DNA of 64,000 nt from Phenylobacterium sp. (lineage in GTDB: Bacteria > Pseudomonadota > Alphaproteobacteria > Caulobacterales > Caulobacteraceae). The notes beneath the pieces were generated by a model. It worked only from the letters and a program-made list of their open reading frames with translations, did no database searches and was not told the DNA's origin. This document shows, one piece after another, positions 54,168 to 63,834 of the stretch; position 1 is the stretch's first letter, and each line of letters starts with the position of its first letter. The stretch lies in the NCBI RefSeq assembly GCF_030679875.1, contig NZ_JAUXSP010000012.1:124001-188000 (forward strand). The letters run 5' to 3'. A program made the translations under genes and the position numbers.

Positions 54168-55117
54168 GGGGTCTCAGACGGCCGCAGACGGGTCTGGGTC
54201 CCTAGCTTCTCGTCCCATTCAGCGACCGACATAGGCGCCACCGTCTGGCCGAACGACCAGATATGACCTTCCAGATCGAGCGCCAGATAGGTGCGGTCAC
54301 CATAGGCCTGGGTCTCCAGGGGCCGAATGATCTCCGCCCCGACGGCGACGGCCCTGGCATGGTGGGCGTCGATGTCCTGGGCGAGTTGCAGATGCACCGA
54401 CTGGGTGTTGCGACCGCCGATGTCGCCGGGGGTGGCGTGCCGCTCCGACCAGGCCTTGGAGACGCCGATCGTGTGCTCGCGGAAGGCCATCTCCGCATGA
54501 ACGAGCCCCCCGTCATCGTCGGTGACATAGATCCGTGGCTCAAGGCCGAACGCGCGCTCCAGCCAGTCATAGGCGGCCACAGGATCGGCATAGGAGACAT
54601 AGGGCGTGACCGCCGAGCGGGGCGCCTCCTGGGCTGGCGCGGGATCTGGGATCATCACCACCTTCAGGCCCGTGGCGGCCTCCATCTCTGCGGTGGAAAC
54701 ATTGCGGCCCTCCCGACTGAAGGTCCAGACGTGGCCGTCGAGGTCCAGGGCGCGGTAGGTTCGCGCGCCGTAGAATTGGTCCTCCGGCGCCTGGGTGATC
54801 TCCGCGCCGGCCGCCCGGGCCTGGGCGCAGTGGGCGTCGATATCCACAGCCTCGGGCAGATCAATCCGGCAGAGCTGGGTGGCCTGCCCCTCGAGGAGCG
54901 CCGGGCTCTGTAGGCGTGTGGGTCCCAGCGGGCCGCCGCTCCAGGGGCCCGAAACCCCGATGCGGGCGCCATGGAAGCCCATCTCTGCGTGGGCGATGGC
55001 CCCCTGCTCATCGGTCAGCAGAGTCGTGATCTCAAAACCGAACGCCGCCTCCAGCCATTCCAGGGCCTGCTGAGGATCGCGGTAGATGGGTGTCGCCGTC
55101 AGTTGCGCGGTGTCCAT
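54164..55117 (-). CDS. Two-domain VOC (glyoxalase-fold) protein
   Basis: A 317-aa protein with two VOC modules (about 5-130 and 155-290). Both start PxxxYRDPQQALEWLEAAFGFE / PYVSYADPVAAYDWLERAFGLE and contain HAEM and the closing DLDGHVWTF / DLEGHIWSFGQ motifs. Such PhnB-like proteins lack a fixed reaction; the metal-binding positions (H, E) look present in both halves. ATG 55117 follows GGAAGGA by about 6 nt; in-frame ATGs at 55123 and 55132 are alternatives. First gene of the operon. Confidence 0.88.
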   Translation of the reverse strand: MDTAQLTATPIYRDPQQALEWLEAAFGFEITTLLTDEQGAIAHAEMGFHGARIGVSGPWSGGPLGPTRLQSPALLEGQATQLCRIDLPEAVDIDAHCAQARAAGAEITQAPEDQFYGARTYRALDLDGHVWTFSREGRNVSTAEMEAATGLKVVMIPDPAPAQEAPRSAVTPYVSYADPVAAYDWLERAFGLEPRIYVTDDDGGLVHAEMAFREHTIGVSKAWSERHATPGDIGGRNTQSVHLQLAQDIDAHHARAVAVGAEIIRPLETQAYGDRTYLALDLEGHIWSFGQTVAPMSVAEWDEKLGTQTRLRPSETP

Positions 55118-55141
55118 GACCATTCCTTCCATCTTTCTATA

Positions 55142-55165
55142 ATAGTTCTCCTGTTTCGCAACTAT
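55142..55165. promoter_or_regulatory. Dyad operator candidate for the VOC-ArsR-SRPBCC operon
   Basis: ATAGTT (55142-55147), 12-bp spacer, AACTAT (55160-55165): perfect 6-bp arms in an AT-rich patch 24 bp before the VOC start. A TTGACC on the minus strand lies just outside (plus positions 55168-55173), but no well-spaced -10 follows. Confidence 0.5.
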
Positions 55166-55207
55166 ATGGTCAAGGCCCTATTCCCCGCCGCTGGCGCCGA
55201 GGCACGA

Positions 55208-55239
55208 AAAAGCCCCGGACATCGCTGCCCGGGGCTTTC
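55208..55239 (-). terminator. Terminator of the ribosomal protein supercluster (after rplQ)
   Basis: Minus strand: AAAGCCCCGG, 10-nt loop, CCGGGGCTTTTT. A 10-bp perfect stem plus T-run, 30 nt after the rplQ stop. It also separates the cluster from the VOC operon promoter. Confidence 0.92.
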
Positions 55240-55269
55240 TCAAAATTCTCAGGAGATGCGCGCGGGACC

Positions 55270-55683
55270 TTAGTCCTCGCCGTAGACCTCGGCCTTGGGG
55301 CCGCTGTCCTTGCCCTTTTCAGACGGATCGCGGTCCACGAACTCGATCACGGCCAAGGGCGCATTGTCGCCGTAGCGATAGCCGGCCTTGAGCACGCGGA
55401 TATAGCCGCCGCTCCGGGCGCCATAACGGGGCCCGATGGTGGCGAACAGCTTGCCCACCTGCTCGACGTCGCGGACGCGGCTGATGGCGATCCGGCGGGC
55501 GTGAAGATCGCCGCGCTTGGCCAGGGTCACCAGCTTTTCAACGAAGGGACGCAGTTCCTTCGCCTTGGGCAGGGTGGTCACGATCTGCTCGTGCTTGATC
55601 AGGCTGGCGGCCATGTTAGCGAACATGGCCGTCCGGTGGGCGCTGGTCCGGCCCAGCTTGCGGTGCGCATAACCATGGCGCAT
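55270..55683 (-). CDS. rplQ: 50S ribosomal protein L17
   Basis: A 137-aa L17, [59 protein letters not shown], fully typical at the N terminus. The C-terminal 20 residues ([19 protein letters not shown]) are an acidic extension. It is the last gene of the alpha operon, 48 nt after rpoA and 30 nt before the terminator. Confidence 0.98.
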   Translation of the reverse strand: MRHGYAHRKLGRTSAHRTAMFANMAASLIKHEQIVTTLPKAKELRPFVEKLVTLAKRGDLHARRIAISRVRDVEQVGKLFATIGPRYGARSGGYIRVLKAGYRYGDNAPLAVIEFVDRDPSEKGKDSGPKAEVYGED

Positions 55684-55731
55684 GGCGGTATCTCCTTGGA
55701 GGTCGGGGCGTCTCTCGACGCGCCGAGGCGA

Positions 55732-56748
55732 TTACATCTGGTCTTCGAACTTCTTGGCGAGGTCTTCGATGTTTTCCGGCGGCCAGTTGGGCACATCCAT
55801 GCCCAGGTGCAGCGCCATGCCGGCGAGGACTTCCTTGATCTCGTTCAGCGACTTGCGGCCGAAGTTCGGGGTGCGGAGCATCTCGGCTTCGGTCTTCTGG
55901 ATCAGGTCGCCGATATAGACGATATTGTCGTTCTTCAGGCAGTTGGCCGAACGGACCGACAGTTCGAGTTCGTCGACCTTCTTGAGCAGGGCCGGGTTGA
56001 ACGGCAGTTCCGGCTTGGCCTCGCCTTCGACCTTCTTCTTCGGCTCTTCGAAGGTGATGAAGATCTGCAGCTGGTCCTGGAGAATGCGGGCGGCATAGGC
56101 CACCGCATCAACGGGGCTGACCGCGCCGTTGGTCTCCACTTCCATGATGAGCTTGTCGTAGTCGAGGCTCTGGCCCTGACGGGTCGGCTCGACGCGATAG
56201 GCGACGCGCTTGACCGGCGAATAGAGGGCGTCCACGGCGATCAGGCCGATGGGGGCGTCCTCAGGGCGGTTCATCTCAGCCGGCACATAGCCCTTGCCGG
56301 TCTGCACGGTGAACTCCATGCGCACATTGGCGCCGTCATCCAGGGTGCAGAGCACGTGGTCGGGGTTGAGGATCTCGATGTCCGAGGGAGTCTCGATCTG
56401 CCCGGCAGTCACCACGCCCGGGCCCGTGGCGCGCAGTGTCATGCGCTTGGGGCCTTCGGCGTGCATGCGCACCGCCAGTTGCTTGATGTTCAGCACGATG
56501 TCGACGACGTCCTCGCGGACGCCCTCGAGGGAGGAAAACTCATGCACGACGCCGTCGATCTGGACGGCGGACACGGCCGCGCCCTGAAGCGACGAGAGCA
56601 GCACGCGCCGCAGGCTGTTGCCCAGCGTCACGCCAAAGCCGCGCTCGAGAGGTTCAGCGACGATGCGGGCCTTGCGGCTGGCGTCGGTACCGGTCTCGAT
56701 CTGCGGCTTCTCGGGACGGATGAGCTCGTTCCAGTTTCTTTCGATCAC
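55732..56748 (-). CDS. rpoA: DNA-directed RNA polymerase subunit alpha
   Basis: A 338-aa alpha subunit. The N-terminal dimerisation domain contains [28 protein letters not shown] and the C-terminal domain [49 protein letters not shown], which contacts UP elements and activators. It lies between rpsK (74 nt) and rplQ, the usual alpha operon order. Confidence 0.98.
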   Translation of the reverse strand: MIERNWNELIRPEKPQIETGTDASRKARIVAEPLERGFGVTLGNSLRRVLLSSLQGAAVSAVQIDGVVHEFSSLEGVREDVVDIVLNIKQLAVRMHAEGPKRMTLRATGPGVVTAGQIETPSDIEILNPDHVLCTLDDGANVRMEFTVQTGKGYVPAEMNRPEDAPIGLIAVDALYSPVKRVAYRVEPTRQGQSLDYDKLIMEVETNGAVSPVDAVAYAARILQDQLQIFITFEEPKKKVEGEAKPELPFNPALLKKVDELELSVRSANCLKNDNIVYIGDLIQKTEAEMLRTPNFGRKSLNEIKEVLAGMALHLGMDVPNWPPENIEDLAKKFEDQM

Positions 56749-56822
56749 GGATGGGTGTCCCTAAACGCAGGATCGCCGGCCGCGAAACGCGGGCCGGCGT
56801 TGGGGGATGCGGAGGCCAGTCC

Positions 56823-57212
56823 TTAGACGCGCCGGCGCTTCGGCGGACGGCAGCCATTGTGCGGAATCGGCGTCACATCACGGATGGTGGTGATGGTCAT
56901 GCCGACCGACTGCAGCGCCCGCAGGGCCGATTCCCGTCCCGAACCCGGGCCGGAAACGTTCACTTCCAAGGTCTTGACGCCATGCTCAGCGGCCTTGCGG
57001 CCCGCATCCTCGGCAGCCATCTGGGCGGCATAAGGAGTCGACTTCCGCGAGCCCTTGAACCCCATCATCCCGGCCGACGACCAGGAGATGGTGTTCCCCT
57101 GCGCGTCAGTGATCGTGATCATGGTGTTGTTGAACGAGGCGTTCACGTGCGCCACGCCAGAGGTGATGTTCTTGCGCTCACGCCGTTTGACGCGCGCCGG
57201 TTCTTTGGCCAT
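56823..57212 (-). CDS. rpsK: 30S ribosomal protein S11
   Basis: A 129-aa S11 with [50 protein letters not shown] and the C-terminal [22 protein letters not shown]. Part of the mRNA exit channel of the 30S platform. 16 nt after rpsM. Confidence 0.98.
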   Translation of the reverse strand: MAKEPARVKRRERKNITSGVAHVNASFNNTMITITDAQGNTISWSSAGMMGFKGSRKSTPYAAQMAAEDAGRKAAEHGVKTLEVNVSGPGSGRESALRALQSVGMTITTIRDVTPIPHNGCRPPKRRRV

Positions 57213-57228
57213 CGGCTAAGCTCTCTTA

Positions 57229-57597
57229 TTATTTCTTCTTGCCGGCGATCGGCTTGGATGGACCCTTGCGGGTGCGCGCATTGGTGTGGGTCCGCTGACC
57301 ACGAACCGGCAGCCCCTTACGGTGGCGCAGGCCGCGATAGCAGGCCAGGTCCATCAGACGCTTGATGCTGACCGCGGTGTCACGGCGCAGATCGCCCTCG
57401 ACAAGGTAGTCGCGGTCGATGGTCTCACGGATTTGCAGGACCTCGGCGTCCGTCAGCTGGTTCACGCGCCGCGCGGGCTCGAGACCAACCTTATGGACGA
57501 TCTCGGCGGCCTTGGCCTGACCGATGCCGTGGATGTACTGCAGCGCGATCACGACGCGCTTGTTAGTCGGAATGTTGACGCCTGCGATGCGGGCCAC
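57229..57597 (-). CDS. rpsM: 30S ribosomal protein S13
   Basis: A 122-aa S13: [33 protein letters not shown] at the N terminus and [26 protein letters not shown] at the C terminus. It contacts tRNA and the intersubunit bridge. First gene of the alpha operon, with its own strong promoter candidate about 95 bp upstream. No rpmJ (L36) precedes it. Confidence 0.98.
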   Translation of the reverse strand: MARIAGVNIPTNKRVVIALQYIHGIGQAKAAEIVHKVGLEPARRVNQLTDAEVLQIRETIDRDYLVEGDLRRDTAVSIKRLMDLACYRGLRHRKGLPVRGQRTHTNARTRKGPSKPIAGKKK

Positions 57598-57692
57598 TGG
57601 GGTAATCTCCTGGTCACGCAGAGATGCGCGAACGGCGCCTGGCGACCCGGAGGTTGCCGTGCGTCCTTCGCGCCCTTTCGCGGAAGCGCTCC

Positions 57693-57720
57693 GTTATATG
57701 GATCGTTGCGTTTCCGTCAA
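57693..57720 (-). promoter_or_regulatory. Strong promoter candidate for rpsM-rpsK-rpoA-rplQ
   Basis: Minus strand: TTGACG (57715-57720), 16-bp spacer, TATAAC (57693-57698), giving a leader of about 90 nt before rpsM. It is the best -35/-10 pair in the 219-bp adk-rpsM gap. A TGGCG-GAA-CGCCA hairpin (57721-57733) lies just upstream. Confidence 0.65.
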
Positions 57721-57816
57721 TGGCGGAACGCCACATTTCTGTGGGTCCCGGTGGGCGAAGGTGAAGTCTCCGGGGATGCCGAAGCCTTCGTTTTGGGTTG
57801 CGAAGGTCCCGGCGCC

Positions 57817-58389
57817 CTAGGACGCCGGAGCCCCCATGGCCCGGTCGATGGCCTGAGCCACCGCCTCGATCGTCTCCATGCCGTCGACCTCAACCAGTTT
57901 GTTCTGGTCCTGGTAGTAGGGCAGCAGGGGGGCGGTCTGGTCGTTATAGGCTCCGAGGCGAACCTTGAAGCTGTCGGGATTGTCGTCAGGTCGGCCCGTC
58001 TCAGCATACCGGCTGGCGATCCGTTCCATCAGAGCCTGGTCGTCAACCTTGAGTCGGATGACGAGGTCAATCTTTGCGCCACGCTTGGACAGCATGGCGT
58101 CGAGGGCCTGGGCCTGGGCGAGCGTCCGCGGAAAGCCGTCAAAGATGGCCCCGCCGGCCTTCTCAGCCTCAGCCAGACGTTCTTCGATCAGGGCGATCAC
58201 GATGTCGTCCGAGACCAGGTCGCCCCGCTGCATGATGCCCTCGACCCGCTTGCCGAGCTCGGAGCCCGAAGCGATCGCCGCGCGCAGCATGTCGCCGGTG
58301 GAGAGCTGGACCATGCCCTTCTCTTGCACCAGCCGCTTGGCCTGGGTGCCCTTCCCCGCCGCCGGCGGTCCGAACAGAATGAGATTCAT
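57817..58389 (-). CDS. adk: Adenylate kinase
   Basis: A 190-aa short-type adenylate kinase balancing ATP, ADP and AMP. P-loop GPPAAGKG at 7-14, AMP-binding STGDMLRAAIASGSELG and the FDGFPRTLAQAQALD motif are present. The LID is the short form without the zinc-finger insert, usual in alphaproteobacteria. ATG 58389 (MNLILFG); an upstream in-frame start adds 7 residues. 60 nt after secY. Confidence 0.97.
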   Translation of the reverse strand: MNLILFGPPAAGKGTQAKRLVQEKGMVQLSTGDMLRAAIASGSELGKRVEGIMQRGDLVSDDIVIALIEERLAEAEKAGGAIFDGFPRTLAQAQALDAMLSKRGAKIDLVIRLKVDDQALMERIASRYAETGRPDDNPDSFKVRLGAYNDQTAPLLPYYQDQNKLVEVDGMETIEAVAQAIDRAMGAPAS

Positions 58390-58449
58390 TTTCGAAATAC
58401 CCTCCCCCACCGGCCGGAAATGGCGCGGCGTATGGCGACCAGCCCTCCT

Positions 58450-59802
58450 TTAGGACCGACCGCGGCCGCCCCGCAGTTTCGACTTCTTGATGAGGCCTTC
58501 GTACTGGTGGGCGAGCAAATGAGATTGGATCTGCGTCACCGTATCCATGGTGACCGTGACCACGATGAGGATCGATGTGCCCCCAAGATAGAAGGGCGCG
58601 TTGTAAAATCCGATCAAAGCCTCAGGCAACAGACAGACGATGGTGATGTAGGCCGCGCCGATCACCGTCAGACGGGTCAGCACATAGTCCAGATATTCCG
58701 CCGTTCGTCGTCCGGGCCGGATTCCTGGCAGGAAGCCGCCGTATTTTCGGAGGTTCTCGGCCGTGTCGTCCGGATTGAAAACGATGGAGGTGTAGAAGAA
58801 GCAGAAGAAGACGATCAGGGCGCCATAGAGCACCATGAACAGCGGCTGGCCATGCTGCAGGGCCCCGACGGTCCCGGGCAGCCACTGCGCCCAGGGCGGC
58901 AGGTCCGCTGTCGCCAGGAAGCCCATCACCGTCGTCGGCAGCAGCAGCAGGCTGGAGGCGAAGATCGGCGGAATGACGCCGGCGGTGTTGATCTTCAGCG
59001 GCAGGAAAGAGGTGTCGCCGCCCACCATGCGGTTGCCCTGCTGGCGCTTGGGATATTGCACCAGGAGCCGCCGCTGCGAGCGCTCCATGAAGACAATGGC
59101 GATCACCACGGCGATGGCGATACCCATGATCAGCAGCATACCGACCCCGGACAGGGCCCCGGTGCGGGTCATGGAGAACATCTGCCAGATGCCTCGCGGC
59201 AGGACCGCGACGATCCCGGCGAAGATGATCAGGGAGATGCCGTTGCCAACCCCACGGCTGGTGATCTGCTCACCCAGCCACATCAGGAACAGCGTGCCGC
59301 CGGTCAGGGTGACCACGGTGGAGACAATGAAGAACGGTCCCGGGCTCTGGACCAGGCCCTGGCTCGCGCTCAGGCCCATGGCGATACCAAAGGACTGGAA
59401 CACCGCCAGCACGACGGTGAGATAGCGGGTGTACTGGTTGAGCGTCTTGCGGCCAGCCTCCCCGCCCTCTTTCCGGAGCTTCTCCCAGGGCGGATAGACC
59501 GCGCCGAGCAGCTGCACGATGATCGAGGCCGAGATGTAGGGCATCACGTTCAGGGCGAAGATCGCCATACGTTCCACGGCGCCGCCGGAGAACATGTTGA
59601 ACATGCCGAGAATGCCGCTGGCCTGGCCTTCAAAGGCCTGGGCGAAGGCGATGGGATCAATGCCCGGGATCGGAATATAGGTGCCCAGGCGATAAACGAT
59701 CATCGCCAGAAGCGTGAAACCGATCCGCTTGTGCAGCTCCGTCGCCTTCTGAAAGGCGCCGAAGTTGAGATTGGCTGCGAGTTGTTCGGCGGCCGAAGCC
59801 AT
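58450..59802 (-). CDS. secY: Preprotein translocase subunit SecY
   Basis: A 450-aa, ten-helix channel of the Sec translocon. RIGFTLLAMIVYRLGTYIPIPGID begins helix 1, the plug/pore region follows, LNQYTRYLTVVLAVFQSFGI and VGNGISLIIFAGIVAVLP are family signatures, and the cytoplasmic C5 loop has the basic FLPGIRPGRRTAEYLDYVLTRLT motif. The C terminus SKLRGGRGRS is basic. It follows rplO by 147 nt and precedes adk. Confidence 0.98.
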   Translation of the reverse strand: MASAAEQLAANLNFGAFQKATELHKRIGFTLLAMIVYRLGTYIPIPGIDPIAFAQAFEGQASGILGMFNMFSGGAVERMAIFALNVMPYISASIIVQLLGAVYPPWEKLRKEGGEAGRKTLNQYTRYLTVVLAVFQSFGIAMGLSASQGLVQSPGPFFIVSTVVTLTGGTLFLMWLGEQITSRGVGNGISLIIFAGIVAVLPRGIWQMFSMTRTGALSGVGMLLIMGIAIAVVIAIVFMERSQRRLLVQYPKRQQGNRMVGGDTSFLPLKINTAGVIPPIFASSLLLLPTTVMGFLATADLPPWAQWLPGTVGALQHGQPLFMVLYGALIVFFCFFYTSIVFNPDDTAENLRKYGGFLPGIRPGRRTAEYLDYVLTRLTVIGAAYITIVCLLPEALIGFYNAPFYLGGTSILIVVTVTMDTVTQIQSHLLAHQYEGLIKKSKLRGGRGRS

Positions 59803-59949
59803 TTAGATCCCCGCGTCTAAGAACCGGTCACACATAGGGGAGGCCCGGGCGCATGTCATCTGGCCAAGGCCAGATGCGCGATGAATGCGTCCCCGCCCCC
59901 GCCGGTCGCCCGGCGGAAAGCGGAAAGCGCTTAGGGGCGTCCGTCGGCC

Positions 59950-60438
59950 TCAGCCTTCCGATTCGGCTTCAGCCTGCGGGCGCAGGGTGGTCACCTTGCC
60001 CCCCGCCTTTTCGACCGCGGCGATCGCCGAGGCCGAGGCGGAATAGACAGTGATGTCGATCTTGGACGTGATCTCGCCCTTGCCGAGCAGACGGACCCCG
60101 TCCCGCTCGCGGCGCAGAACGCCGGCGGCCACCAGGGCCTTGGCGTCGATGGCCGACTTGATGTCCAGCTTGCCGGCCGTAATGGCCTGCTCGAGGCGCC
60201 ACAGGTTCACCTCGGCGAAATCCTTCGGGCGATGGACGTTGAAGCCGCGCTTGGGCATGCGCATGTGGAGCGGCATCTGGCCGCCCTCGAACCCGGCGAT
60301 GGACACGCCGGTCCGGGACTTCTGGCCCTTGACGCCACGGCCGCCGGTCTTGCCCTTGCCCGAACCCGGGCCACGGCCGACGCGCATGCGGCCCTTGACG
60401 GAGCCTTCGCGGGGCGCAAGTTCATTAAGCTTGGTCAT
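59950..60438 (-). CDS. rplO: 50S ribosomal protein L15
   Basis: A 162-aa L15: [44 protein letters not shown], then the globular part ending [13 protein letters not shown] with an acidic tail. ATG 60438; longer frames upstream run over the rpmD leader gap. It is 97 nt after rpmD and starts the stretch leading to secY. Confidence 0.97.
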   Translation of the reverse strand: MTKLNELAPREGSVKGRMRVGRGPGSGKGKTGGRGVKGQKSRTGVSIAGFEGGQMPLHMRMPKRGFNVHRPKDFAEVNLWRLEQAITAGKLDIKSAIDAKALVAAGVLRRERDGVRLLGKGEITSKIDITVYSASASAIAAVEKAGGKVTTLRPQAEAESEG

Positions 60439-60535
60439 AGTCGCCTCTCCTGACGAGATCTGTCGCCGGGGCATGGCCCCGACTCGGCTGAAATCCAGCT
60501 CCCCATATGGGAGCCAGGGTCTTGGGATGAAAGGT

Positions 60536-60715
60536 CTAGCCCTCCACCACCTCAACCATGTGCTGCACCTTGCGGATCATGCCACGCACTGAGGGCGTGT
60601 CATCCAAGGTGGCGACCCGACCCACCCGGTTCAGGCCCAGGCCCACCAGGGTGGCGCGCTGATCCTTGGCCCGGCGGATGGGGCTGGCGGTCTGACGAAC
60701 AGTGATGCTGGCCAT
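60536..60715 (-). CDS. rpmD: 50S ribosomal protein L30
   Basis: A 59-aa L30 read from the nucleotides: begins [20 protein letters not shown] and ends [10 protein letters not shown]. The centre [29 protein letters not shown] is the L30 signature. It sits in the canonical position between rpsE (5 nt gap) and rplO. Being below 60 residues, it is easily missed. Confidence 0.96.
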   Translation of the reverse strand: MASITVRQTASPIRRAKDQRATLVGLGLNRVGRVATLDDTPSVRGMIRKVQHMVEVVEG

Positions 60716-60720
60716 ATCGC

Positions 60721-61332
60721 TTATCCTTCGGCGTCGGCGGCGACGGCGCTCTCGGCCGAGGCGCCGTCAGAACGGCGGCCGATCACATCGCTGACCTTCT
60801 TGCCGCGCTTGGCGGCGACCTGGCGCGGCGACGCCTGGGCCTTGAGGGCCTCAAAGGTGGCGCGCACCATGTTGTAGGGGTTGGAGGAGCCCACCGACTT
60901 GCCGACCACGTCCTGGACCCCGAGGGTTTCCAGAACCGCGCGCATCGGACCGCCGGCGATGACGCCGGTGCCGGGAGGCGCCGCGCGGACCATCACCTTG
61001 CCCGCGCCCCAACGGCCATTGCCGTCGTGGTGCAGCGTGCGGCTTTCGCGCAGCGGCACGCGGATCATGGACTTCTTGGCCTCTTCGGTCGCCTTGCGGA
61101 TGGCCTCAGGCACTTCACGCGCCTTGCCATGACCAAAGCCGACCCGGCCCTTTTGATCGCCCACAACCATCAGGGCGGCGAAGGAGAACCTGCGGCCCCC
61201 CTTCACGGTCGCCGCGACGCGGTTGATGTGCACCAGCTTTTCGACGATGTCGCTGTCGGCGCGATCGTCAGCGGGGTTCCCGCGATTGCGGTCCCGGCGA
61301 TCGCCGCCGCCGCGTTCGTTTCCACGAGCCAT
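60721..61332 (-). CDS. rpsE: 30S ribosomal protein S5
   Basis: A 203-aa S5. [67 protein letters not shown] is the double-stranded RNA-binding and core region. About 25 N-terminal Arg/Gly/Asp residues and a Ser/Ala C-terminal tail are extensions common in alphaproteobacteria. Ten nt after rplR. Confidence 0.98.
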   Translation of the reverse strand: MARGNERGGGDRRDRNRGNPADDRADSDIVEKLVHINRVAATVKGGRRFSFAALMVVGDQKGRVGFGHGKAREVPEAIRKATEEAKKSMIRVPLRESRTLHHDGNGRWGAGKVMVRAAPPGTGVIAGGPMRAVLETLGVQDVVGKSVGSSNPYNMVRATFEALKAQASPRQVAAKRGKKVSDVIGRRSDGASAESAVAADAEG

Positions 61333-61342
61333 TCGCTTACCC

Positions 61343-61699
61343 CTAGAAGTTCAAGCCGGCTTCACGCGCGGCATCGGCCAGCGCCTTGATCCGGCCGTGA
61401 AAAATGTAGCCGCCCCGATCGAAGACGACGTCCTTGACGCCTTTTTCGATGGCGCGCTGAGCAACCAGGGCGCCGACGCGAGCCGCGGCGTCCTTGTCGG
61501 AGCCCTTGGCCGGCTTATCGCCTTCCAAGGACGAGGCCGCCGCCAGGGTCACGCCGCGTTCATCATCGATGACCTGGGCGTAGATGTTCTTGTCCGAACG
61601 GAAGACCGACAGACGCGGACGGCCGTTGGAGAGCGAGCGAAGACGCCGGCGATTCCGCTCGGCGCGGCGCTTGGAGGTGTCACGAGGAGAGAGCGCCAT
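61343..61699 (-). CDS. rplR: 50S ribosomal protein L18
   Basis: A 118-aa L18 with [39 protein letters not shown] and the C-terminal [28 protein letters not shown]. It binds 5S rRNA. Three nt after rplF. Confidence 0.98.
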   Translation of the reverse strand: MALSPRDTSKRRAERNRRRLRSLSNGRPRLSVFRSDKNIYAQVIDDERGVTLAAASSLEGDKPAKGSDKDAAARVGALVAQRAIEKGVKDVVFDRGGYIFHGRIKALADAAREAGLNF

Positions 61700-61702
61700 G
61701 GC

Positions 61703-62236
61703 TTACTTCTTCTTGCCTTCCTTACGACGGACCTTTTCGCCCGCGTAACGAACACCCTTGCCCTTGTAAGGCTCAGGCGGACGGATCCGGCGAATGCGGG
61801 CCGCAGTTTCACCGACCAGCTGCTTGTCGATGCCGCTGATCTTGACTTCGGTCTGCTTGGGCGTGGCGAAGGCCACCCCCTCCGGGGCTTTGATCTCGAC
61901 GTCATGGCTGAAGCCCAGCTGCATGGAGAGCGCTTCGCCCTTCATCGCTGCGCGATAGCCGACGCCGACCAGTTCCAGGGTCCGCTCATAGCCCTCGGTG
62001 ACACCGACGACCATGTTGCTGACCAGGGTGCGGGACAGACCCCACATGGACTGGGCGCGGGTGGTCTCGACCTTCTTGGCCAGAACCAGCTCGCCGCCTT
62101 CCTCGCGGATCTCGATCTCGTCGGCGACCGTCCAGGAAAGTTGCCCCTTGGGGCCCTTCACTGTGACCTTCTGACCGGCGATCGTCGCCTGCACCCCGTT
62201 CGGGACGGGAACCGTCTTCTTTCCGATACGAGACAT
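61703..62236 (-). CDS. rplF: 50S ribosomal protein L6
   Basis: A 177-aa L6. [31 protein letters not shown] at the N terminus and the C-terminal signature [34 protein letters not shown] 62236 is one base after the rpsH stop; an upstream frame extension overlaps rpsH and is rejected. Confidence 0.98.
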   Translation of the reverse strand: MSRIGKKTVPVPNGVQATIAGQKVTVKGPKGQLSWTVADEIEIREEGGELVLAKKVETTRAQSMWGLSRTLVSNMVVGVTEGYERTLELVGVGYRAAMKGEALSMQLGFSHDVEIKAPEGVAFATPKQTEVKISGIDKQLVGETAARIRRIRPPEPYKGKGVRYAGEKVRRKEGKKK

Positions 62237-62237
62237 A

Positions 62238-62633
62238 TCAGTAGACCCTGCAGAGCACTTCACCACCCACATTAGCGTCGCGGGCGGCGGTGTCGGACAT
62301 GACGCCCTTGGGCGTCGACAGGATCGAGATCCCGAGGCCGTTCTTGATCGGCTTCAGGTCCTTGATCGACGAATAGACGCGGCGGCCCGGCTTGGACACG
62401 CGACGGATCTCAACGATCACCGGCGCGCCGTCGAAGTACTTGAGTTCGATCTCGAACTCCGGGAAGGCGCCTGGCTTCTGCACCAGCTGATAGCCGCGGA
62501 TGTAGCCCTCCTCGGCCAGCACGTCGAGGACGCGCGCGCGCATCTTCGAAGCCGGCGTAGAGCACTTGCTGCGGCCGCGCATCGCGGCGTTCTTGATACG
62601 GGCGATCAGATCGCCAATGGGGTCGTTCACCAT
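62238..62633 (-). CDS. rpsH: 30S ribosomal protein S8
   Basis: A 131-aa S8: [46 protein letters not shown] and the C-terminal [33 protein letters not shown]. In E. coli S8 represses this operon by binding its mRNA; no specific site is claimed here. Confidence 0.98.
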   Translation of the reverse strand: MVNDPIGDLIARIKNAAMRGRSKCSTPASKMRARVLDVLAEEGYIRGYQLVQKPGAFPEFEIELKYFDGAPVIVEIRRVSKPGRRVYSSIKDLKPIKNGLGISILSTPKGVMSDTAARDANVGGEVLCRVY

Positions 62634-62642
62634 GGGCCCCTC

Positions 62643-62948
62643 CTACCAGCTCGACTTGACGAGGCCGGGGATCAACCCCGCCGAACCGAGATCGCGCAGG
62701 GCGATCCGGCTCATCCTCAGCTTACGATAGTAGCCGCGCGGGCGGCCGGTGACGTCGCAACGGTTGCGAATACGCACCTTGGACGAGCTGCGCGGCAGCT
62801 CGGCCAGCTTCAGGCGAGCTTCGAAACGCTCTTCCAGAGGCAGGCTCTCGTCGTTGGCGATCGCCTTGAGCGCGGCGCGCTTCTCGGCGTATTGCTTGAC
62901 GAGGGCCTTGACCTTCTCGTTGCGGTTGACTGCGCTTTTCTTGGCCAT
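62643..62948 (-). CDS. rpsN: 30S ribosomal protein S14
   Basis: A 101-aa S14 of the long, zinc-free type (one Cys only, in [41 protein letters not shown]). [28 protein letters not shown] is the usual N terminus. Lies between rplE and rpsH as in the canonical operon. Confidence 0.98.
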   Translation of the reverse strand: MAKKSAVNRNEKVKALVKQYAEKRAALKAIANDESLPLEERFEARLKLAELPRSSSKVRIRNRCDVTGRPRGYYRKLRMSRIALRDLGSAGLIPGLVKSSW

Positions 62949-62969
62949 GTCTTCTATCCTTCCCCGTTC

Positions 62970-63527
62970 CTAAGCGTTGAACGGGAACTGGAATTCCCGG
63001 AGAAGCTGTCGGGCTTCGTCGTCGGTCTTCGCAGTCGTGCAGACGATGATGTCCATGCCCCAGACCTGATCGATCTGGTCATAGTTGATCTCGGGGAACA
63101 CCAGGTGCTCCTTCAGGCCCATGGCGTAGTTGCCATAGCCATCGAACGAGGTCGGCTTCAGGCCGCGGAAATCCTTCACCCGCGGCAGGGCGATGGTCAC
63201 CAGGCGGTCGAGGAACTCGTACATCCGATCCTTGCGCAGGGTCACCTTGGCGCCGATCACCATGTTCTCGCGCAGCTTGAAGCCGGCGATGGACTGGCGG
63301 GCGCGGGTGGACGCGGGCTTCTGACCAGCAATCTTGGTCAGGTCGGTGATGGCCGACTGGATCTTCTTGCTATCAGCCACCGCTTCGCCGACGCCCATGT
63401 TCAGGACGATCTTGTCCAGCTTGGGGATCTGCATTTCGTTGGTGTAGCCGAACTGTTCCTTCATCGCCGCGCGGATGCGCTGACGATATTCGGTTTTCAG
63501 CCGGGGTTCATAAGCCTGATCAGCCAT
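62970..63527 (-). CDS. rplE: 50S ribosomal protein L5
   Basis: A 185-aa L5: [53 protein letters not shown] and [28 protein letters not shown]. Binds 5S rRNA and contacts P-site tRNA. The ATG at 63527 lies 8 nt inside the rplX coding region. Confidence 0.98.
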   Translation of the reverse strand: MADQAYEPRLKTEYRQRIRAAMKEQFGYTNEMQIPKLDKIVLNMGVGEAVADSKKIQSAITDLTKIAGQKPASTRARQSIAGFKLRENMVIGAKVTLRKDRMYEFLDRLVTIALPRVKDFRGLKPTSFDGYGNYAMGLKEHLVFPEINYDQIDQVWGMDIIVCTTAKTDDEARQLLREFQFPFNA

Positions 63528-63834
63528 TGATAACCTCGCCGGTCGTCTTGGCGACGCGAACCTTCTTGTCGCCATCCACCTTGAAGCCGACGCGGGTCGG
63601 CTTACCGTTGGAGTCGACAATGGCCACGTTCGAGACGTGAAGCGGCGCTTCCTTGTTCTTGATCCCACCCTGGGGATCGCCCTGTGTCGGACGGGTGTGA
63701 CGCTGAACCATGTTCAGGCCTTCCACCACGACGCGTTCTTCCTTCGGCATCACGCGGACGACGGAGCCCTGACGGCCCTTGTCCTTGCCGGTCAGGACGA
63801 CGACGCGGTCGCCCTTCTTGATCTTTGCGGCCAT
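63520..63834 (-). CDS. rplX: 50S ribosomal protein L24
   Basis: A 104-aa L24 with the KOW motif [53 protein letters not shown]. Assembly initiator of the 50S subunit. Its ATG overlaps the rplN stop (TAATG) and its 3' end overlaps rplE by 8 nt, so translation is coupled. Confidence 0.98.
   Translation of the reverse strand: MAAKIKKGDRVVVLTGKDKGRQGSVVRVMPKEERVVVEGLNMVQRHTRPTQGDPQGGIKNKEAPLHVSNVAIVDSNGKPTRVGFKVDGDKKVRVAKTTGEVING

Noticed and set aside
57817..57860. Intrinsic terminator at the adk stop
   Set aside because: A CCGGCG/CGCCGG inverted repeat spans the stop codon but has no T-run after it.
57286..59820. 844-codon plus-strand ORF opposite rpsM-adk-secY
   Set aside because: Antisense to conserved ribosomal genes; translation rich in His, Arg, Asp and Gln with no recognisable fold.
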